Positions 59,860 to 64,000 of a stretch of DNA of 64,000 nt are shown piece by piece (position 1 is the stretch's first letter; every line of letters begins with the position of its first letter). Source of the stretch: Dyadobacter sp. LHD-138. Lineage in GTDB: Bacteria; Bacteroidota; Bacteroidia; Cytophagales; Spirosomataceae. The translations under genes were made by a program, and so were the position numbers. The DNA is taken from contig NZ_JAVFVU010000030.1 of NCBI RefSeq assembly GCF_030929615.1, positions 62,001 to 126,000 on the forward strand, in the 5' to 3' direction. The notes under the pieces were generated by a model. That model was given only the letters and a program-made list of their open reading frames with translations. It did no database searches and was not told where the DNA came from.

Positions 59860-60723
59860 CTATTTATTCAAAAGTTCAATCAAAAACTTTCTGAAAGGCT
59901 CAGCGAATTCTTTTCTTTTTAAGGCAAACTCCACTGTTGTTTTCAGGTAGTCAAGCTTGTCGCCAATGTCGTGACGTTTTCCTTCAATATGGTGCGCATA
60001 GATATTTTCACGTTTCAAAAGCAACAACAGTGAGTCAGTGAGCTGAATTTCATTATTTTTTCCTTTTGGCGTCTGTTCAATCGTATTGAAAATTTCAGGT
60101 GTCAGGATGTAACGTCCGGCAATAGCGAGATTGGAAGGAGCCATATCCAAAGCTGGTTTTTCAACCAATGTGCTCAGTTCCAAAATCGTGTCGCTAAGCG
60201 AAGTCCCGCCAACAATACCATAACGATTTACTTTGTTTGCCGGAACCTGCTCAACGGCAATCACCGACCCGCCATACTGCTCGTAAGTGTCCATCAACTG
60301 TTGTGTAACAGGAATCACAGAATCCATGATCGTATCGCCCAGCAATACTGCAAATGGTTCATTACCAACGTGATGTCGCGCGTAGTAAATGGCATCTCCC
60401 AATCCGTTTGCTTCTTTCTGCCGAACAAAATGGACGTTAGCCATATCAGCCAGACGACGCATTTCATTAAACCAGATCATGTCTTCTTTCTCTTCCAGAC
60501 GGGATTCCAGTTCCACATTACGGTCGAAGTGATCTTCGATGGCACGTTTCCCCTTTCCAGAAATAATCAGGATATCTTCAATGCCCGAATCAACGGCTTC
60601 CTGCACGACATATTGAATGGTAGGAATGTCGATGATCGGTAACATTTCTTTGGGCATCGATTTTGTTGCCGGCAAAAAACGGGTGCCAAGTCCGGCAGCA
60701 GGAATTACAGCTTTACGAATCAT
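59860..60723 (-). CDS. galU: UTP-glucose-1-phosphate uridylyltransferase
   Basis: A 287-residue protein with the GalU signature VIPAAGLGTRFLPATKSMPKE at the N-terminus, YVVQEAVDSGI, and the metal site LLGDTIMD. The Lys-rich VEKPALDMAPSNLAIAGRY segment is also typical. It makes UDP-glucose from glucose 1-phosphate. A glucuronokinase-like gene stands upstream, in the same direction and 137 bp away, so it might alternatively serve uronate activation. Confidence 0.92.
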   Translation of the reverse strand: MIRKAVIPAAGLGTRFLPATKSMPKEMLPIIDIPTIQYVVQEAVDSGIEDILIISGKGKRAIEDHFDRNVELESRLEEKEDMIWFNEMRRLADMANVHFVRQKEANGLGDAIYYARHHVGNEPFAVLLGDTIMDSVIPVTQQLMDTYEQYGGSVIAVEQVPANKVNRYGIVGGTSLSDTILELSTLVEKPALDMAPSNLAIAGRYILTPEIFNTIEQTPKGKNNEIQLTDSLLLLLKRENIYAHHIEGKRHDIGDKLDYLKTTVEFALKRKEFAEPFRKFLIELLNK

Positions 60724-60860
60724 ATATTTTTAGGTTTTAGCTATTAGCGGTTGGGCGTTAGTGCGTGACTAACAACTGTTCAATTATAATTGATTATATA
60801 TTTTATAAAAGTGTTTAGGTGACGAGCTAATAGCTATCCGCTAAAAGCCAACAGCTCTGA

Positions 60861-61856
60861 TCAAACTACAAATGGCTTAATGACTCTCGCATTATGTTTT
60901 TTTAGTTTGACAAAAAGCTGGTTCAGCATGTCGTCATCTTTATAAATTCCGATAATGGTCCCGCCCGATCCGGCAAATTTTGCCGAAGCACCACAGGATC
61001 TGGCCTCATGAATTAGCCTTTTGTTAGAATCCGGAACGTTATAAATTTTACAGCGCAGATCAAAATTCTGATTCATCAGCTCATGCAGGTCATCAGGCCT
61101 TTCTTCCAAAAGTGCCGTATAGCCTTCCTTTGCCTTCTGTCCGATTTGACCGAGTACGTCGATGACTTCTTTTTCTCCGCGGTCAAATCTTGTGCGTACA
61201 TCACTATGAACCTTCCCGGAAACTTTGCTGAGGTTTGTGTTATAGGCGACGTAAAGTTTTGGCAATAGTGCGGGATTAATCCGCTCATACAGACCGTATC
61301 CCTGGTTTTCGATCAGGGATTTGTCAAAATCCATGTAAACGCAACCTTCATAACATTGAATAACCCGGTCCTGTAAACCAGCCGCAATGCCAAGCTCTTC
61401 CGTTTCCGAGACCATGACGAGTTGGGGAAGGATTTCAATAGGAATTTGCACCTTATAGAATTGCATCAAAGCCCGGAAAAGGGCCACAACAATGGCGCTG
61501 GAACCTGACATGCCCACCTGGCGTGGAATGGAGGAGCGATACCTGACCGTAAAATTCCGGTTGGGTAATTTGATATTGTTAACCTCGCAAAAGTCTGCGA
61601 ATTTTTTGATCCCTGCTTTGATCAGCGGAATGCCGCCATTGTATCCAAGCATACTCACCGAGTCGCGGAGATGGAAAATGCTACGGAATGTGCTGCCGTC
61701 CTGCGGCTCCGGCTCTATGTGAAGCTCCGGAGATTCGTATAATGAAATGGATGCTCCGAAATTTCGAACAGAAATTGATATTGTTTTTCCGAAAAAACCG
61801 TCAGAAGGATTTCCCAGCAGCCCTGCCCGGGCGTATGCGCGCGTTTCAATGATCAA
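60861..61856 (-). CDS. GHMP kinase, glucuronokinase-like
   Basis: A 331-residue kinase with RAYARAGLLGNPSDGFFGKTIS at the N-terminus split over residues 6-27, a segment close to that of plant glucuronokinases, the GHMP phosphate loop GMSGSSAIVVALF near residue 120 and the C-terminal motif GSGGTIIGIY. GHMP kinases phosphorylate small alcohols or sugars; the best guess is D-glucuronate at C1, giving substrate for the neighbouring uridylyltransferase. Other sugar kinases cannot be excluded. A TATTTTTG box lies at 61883-61876 on the minus strand. Confidence 0.82.
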   Translation of the reverse strand: MIIETRAYARAGLLGNPSDGFFGKTISISVRNFGASISLYESPELHIEPEPQDGSTFRSIFHLRDSVSMLGYNGGIPLIKAGIKKFADFCEVNNIKLPNRNFTVRYRSSIPRQVGMSGSSAIVVALFRALMQFYKVQIPIEILPQLVMVSETEELGIAAGLQDRVIQCYEGCVYMDFDKSLIENQGYGLYERINPALLPKLYVAYNTNLSKVSGKVHSDVRTRFDRGEKEVIDVLGQIGQKAKEGYTALLEERPDDLHELMNQNFDLRCKIYNVPDSNKRLIHEARSCGASAKFAGSGGTIIGIYKDDDMLNQLFVKLKKHNARVIKPFVV

Positions 61857-62015
61857 TGTAAATCTTTTTTTGCCTCAAAAATAGTAACTAATTGACGACG
61901 CTTCACACTTTTGTCCCTTAAATTAATGCAACGGTTATACACTTAAAATTTTAAGGAGCAATATGGCCTGATCAGCGTCAATATAATCAGCGTCAAATAT
62001 TTTCTATACAAAGAA

Positions 62016-62050
62016 GGCGTCCCGAAGTATGTCGATTACTTCGGGACGCC
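62016..62050 (-). terminator. Terminator of the yceI gene
   Basis: GGCGTCCCGAAGTA and TACTTCGGGACGCC form a perfect 14-bp stem with a seven-base loop, followed on the minus strand by TTCTTTG. It shares GGGACGCC with the terminators at 2348 and 59743. Confidence 0.85.
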
Positions 62051-62073
62051 CGGGGATAACTGCTATTTTTGAC

Positions 62074-62610
62074 CTATGCTTGTTTGATCAACTGAATGTT
62101 GATTACCAATTTGATTTCATCACCAACCACGACACCGCCTGCTTCGGTTGTAGCACTCCAGCTCAATCCGAATGCTTTACGGCTGATCTTTCCGGTAATT
62201 TCAAAACCTGCTTTGCTCTGACCATAAAAATCGGTCATGGCGCCACCATATTCTGCATCCAAAACGACTGGATTGGTAACACCTTTGATTGTCAAATCTC
62301 CTTTAAGCTTGTAAGTATCTTCACCTGTTTTTTCAAGTGCAGTTGAAGAAAATGTCAGTTTAGGATAGTTTTCAGCATCGAAGAAATCTCCCGAGCGAAG
62401 GTGTTCGTCACGTTGCGTCTGGTTGGTATCGATACTTGCCACGTCAGCAGAAAATTTGATATCGGCTGTTGTTAAATCGTCGCCATCCGTTTCAGCAGTT
62501 CCCTCGAAAGTTTTGAAAGAACCGGTAACTGTTGAAATGACAAGGTGTTTTACCTTAAACTGGATTTCTGAATGCGTTGGGTCAATCACCCATGATGTTT
62601 TAGTTGACAT
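62074..62610 (-). CDS. YceI family protein
   Basis: A 178-residue protein with the lipocalin-like YceI fold: WVIDPTHSEIQFKVKHLVIS at the N-terminus, SVTGSFKTFEG-like strand, VTNPVVLDAEY, and RKAFGLSWSATTEAGGVVVG near the end. The family binds polyisoprenoids or amphiphiles. There is no signal peptide, which is less common, so it is probably cytosolic. It stands alone with its own terminator. Confidence 0.92.
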   Translation of the reverse strand: MSTKTSWVIDPTHSEIQFKVKHLVISTVTGSFKTFEGTAETDGDDLTTADIKFSADVASIDTNQTQRDEHLRSGDFFDAENYPKLTFSSTALEKTGEDTYKLKGDLTIKGVTNPVVLDAEYGGAMTDFYGQSKAGFEITGKISRKAFGLSWSATTEAGGVVVGDEIKLVINIQLIKQA

Positions 62611-62764
62611 ATGCTATTGCTGTTTAAATTATTATGTTTCTACATTTAATGTATATACATGTAATAAGAAAAAAAAGTTTGCTATTAGACAAAAAAAGTA
62701 TCAATCTTTTATAATTGATACTTAATATATTGAAAATAAATAGTTTATGTAAAAATATTTTTTT

Positions 62765-63499
62765 CTATTCTTTTGGCATAGCAAAAATACTTTCGTCAAT
62801 TTTCGGATTGATTTCCAGCGTTTTGATCTTCATCGCCATCGTTGCCCCAGGCATCGCGGAGGTTTCTACCTCTGAAGTAAACGGATAAGTGATCCCGTCG
62901 ATCTGTCTGAAATCGGATTGTGTATTTTTAGATTCTACCTCCTGGCCATTGACATTTACTTTGGCGACCGTTTTCAGGATATAGTAGGTATCTTTTGAAA
63001 TATAGTTTGTCCGTTTGGCGCCGTTTTTAAGATTGACAGTAACCTTGAAAACTTTTGCTCCTGCCATGTCTTCTTCTCCGTCCAGGGTAAGGGTCTGGCC
63101 TTTTTCTTTATAATTGTATAAGCCGGTTAAATCGGTTTCGGCAGAAAGGGATTTAACGACGTCCTCGGGCAGGGGCGTTGCCTTGAGCTGGCCAGCCATT
63201 GGGTTAATCACCCAGCCTTTGTCATTGTCGATAACCTGAATGATGGTTGAGCCCTGAACCGTTGTTTCGCTTCTGAATCCGCGTTGCTGTACAATGGTTG
63301 TGGTTACAGGGATCTGCATGTTCATCACTTCCATTTCGGCCGATATTTTGATGCTTTTAAGCTTCGACAATTTATCGGCGCCACCCATGGTCGTAATATG
63401 TTTTGCTACGATTTCGTCCAGCGTCTGGGCGAAAGAGGAAGTACATATTCCAGAAATTACGAGGATGATCAGCGGTTTTAAATAGTTGGATTTTCGCAT
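62765..63499 (-). CDS. Exported LolA-like outer-membrane lipoprotein-sorting family protein
   Basis: A 244-residue protein with a signal peptide (LKPLIILVISGICTSSFAQ). The mature part begins TLDEIVAKHITTMGGADKLS and continues with long beta strands (ITTIVQQRGFRSETTV, YPFTSEVETSAMPG), as in the LolA/LppX-like half-barrel proteins of Bacteroidota. It probably binds lipid or lipoprotein acyl chains in the periplasm. Function within the family is not settled. Confidence 0.75.
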   Translation of the reverse strand: MRKSNYLKPLIILVISGICTSSFAQTLDEIVAKHITTMGGADKLSKLKSIKISAEMEVMNMQIPVTTTIVQQRGFRSETTVQGSTIIQVIDNDKGWVINPMAGQLKATPLPEDVVKSLSAETDLTGLYNYKEKGQTLTLDGEEDMAGAKVFKVTVNLKNGAKRTNYISKDTYYILKTVAKVNVNGQEVESKNTQSDFRQIDGITYPFTSEVETSAMPGATMAMKIKTLEINPKIDESIFAMPKE

Positions 63500-63901
63500 G
63501 AGCGCTAGTTTTGTTGCGCTGTAAAACTAGGAAATATTAATTTAAAACCGAATTAAGTCGGTTGAGCGGCCGTTCTCCATTTTATGTGGTGGGTTTAATT
63601 GGTGCCCCGATGGTGAGATTTCTAGGGTGTTTTTATGCCTGACAGGATTTTGAGGTTTTATACCCGTCGGATGGCCGAAAAAGCCATCCGACGGGCAGCT
63701 CGTTCCGTCCGACGGCTTTTTCAGCCGTCGGACGGATAGTAAAAAAGAGCGGCATGATCGTTACCAGATAAAGATTTCCATCGGTGGACGGGTAGCAAAA
63801 GATGATGCTGGGTAACCGGGATTTATTCAAACTTTGAATAAAAAAAAACGAACGAACCATAAATGATCCGCTCGCCAAAAATATATAAGATTTTATTCTA
63901 A
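63500..63901. repeat. Gap with a paired REP-like double hairpin (63663-63735)
   Basis: Hairpin one: CCCGTCGGATGGC (63663-63675) with GCCATCCGACGGG (63683-63695). Hairpin two: CCGTCCGACGGCT (63705-63717) with AGCCGTCGGACGG (63723-63735). Both share the core GTCGGAYGGC in opposite orders, as in paired REP elements. The rest of the 402-bp gap holds no credible gene. Confidence 0.65.
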
Positions 63902-64000
63902 CTACGCACTTTTCAAAGCTTCTGCACCACCTACGATTTCGAGAATCTCGGTTGTAATAGCAGCCTGACGGGTACGGTTGTAGATCAATTTCAGCTCTTT
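63902..64000 (-). CDS. atpG: ATP synthase gamma subunit, C-terminal end (cut by window edge)
   Basis: The last 32 codons of a minus-strand gene are present: ELKLIYNRTRQAAITTEILE, then IVGGAEALKSA and a TAG stop at 63902-63904. The NRTRQAAITTEI motif is the conserved C-terminal helix of the F1 gamma subunit that turns within the alpha3-beta3 ring. The rest of the gene, and presumably the atp operon, lies beyond the window. Confidence 0.93.
   Translation of the reverse strand, partial: KELKLIYNRTRQAAITTEILEIVGGAEALKSA

Overview
The window comes from a member of the Bacteroidota, most probably a Cytophagales/Spirosomataceae bacterium of the Dyadobacter type. This is inferred from gene families rather than from a marker gene. 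The signs are: TonB-dependent receptors with carboxypeptidase-like N-terminal domains, a DUF5686 protein, DUF4369/TlpA-like thioredoxins, a YfhO protein, Uma2 nucleases, and a copper cluster with an HMA-AraC fusion. Promoters follow the Bacteroidota form TTTG-N19/21-TAnnTTTG, and Shine-Dalgarno sites are mostly absent. The window is chromosomal. It holds about 55 protein genes, one tRNA-Arg(CCU), many hairpin terminators and four kinds of palindromic intergenic repeat. I see no phage, no intact IS, no CRISPR array and no rRNA.

Layout. 1-8.6 kb: 3' end of a phytanoyl-CoA dioxygenase-family gene, an A-type Fe-S carrier, an NDP-sugar pyrophosphorylase-like gene, an SGNH hydrolase, modABC molybdate uptake, an aminotransferase next to prephenate dehydrogenase, and a Uma2 protein. 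8.6-16.4 kb: YfhO membrane protein, phosphofructokinase, an ElyC/YdcF protein, a thioredoxin-family lipid- or cell-envelope-linked protein, a lactonase-family beta-propeller and CsaA. 16.4-25.3 kb: a copper-handling region (CopA ATPase, two small HMA proteins, a Cys-rich membrane protein, a copper-linked TonB receptor, an HMA-AraC regulator and a metal-binding lipoprotein), interrupted by an alginate-lyase-family gene and a second Uma2 gene. 25.6-29.9 kb: an Oar-like TonB receptor and a methyltransferase. 29.9-35.9 kb: a sulfur/persulfide module on the minus strand (two YeeE/YedE halves, a CstB-like persulfide dioxygenase-rhodanese, TauE, a Crp/Fnr regulator, MATE). 36-48.4 kb: HflX, tRNA-Arg, small orphan genes, EamA, two convergent L,D-transpeptidases, a LuxR-type regulator with a degenerate receiver, a 5'-nucleotidase split into two genes, EthD, DUF1343 and a Bcr/CflA pump. 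48.4-50.3 kb is AT-rich and holds an acyltransferase. 50.3-64 kb: hybrid histidine kinase, DUF5686 protein, PhnA-like protein, the RuMP pair hxlB-hxlA with a divergent AraC regulator, GalU plus a glucuronokinase-like GHMP kinase, YceI, a LolA-like protein and the 3' end of atpG.

The strongest new observations are regulatory. Two promoters of the sulfur module (for the CstB-like enzyme and for TauE) each carry a TGTGA-N6-TCAC palindrome centred exactly 36.5 bp upstream of the end of a GAnnTTTG box. The Crp/Fnr protein encoded next to them has the RExxxR recognition-helix pattern expected to read GTGA, plus two cysteines in its sensor domain. In the copper region, copA and a small HMA gene share a 13-bp element (TAATTGTGTAATA) at the same distance from the ATCTTTG box. 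A near-perfect terminator hairpin lies inside the signal-peptide codons of the alginate-lyase-family gene. Nested inverted repeats sit in several intergenic gaps, and two distant terminators share sequence well beyond what folding requires.
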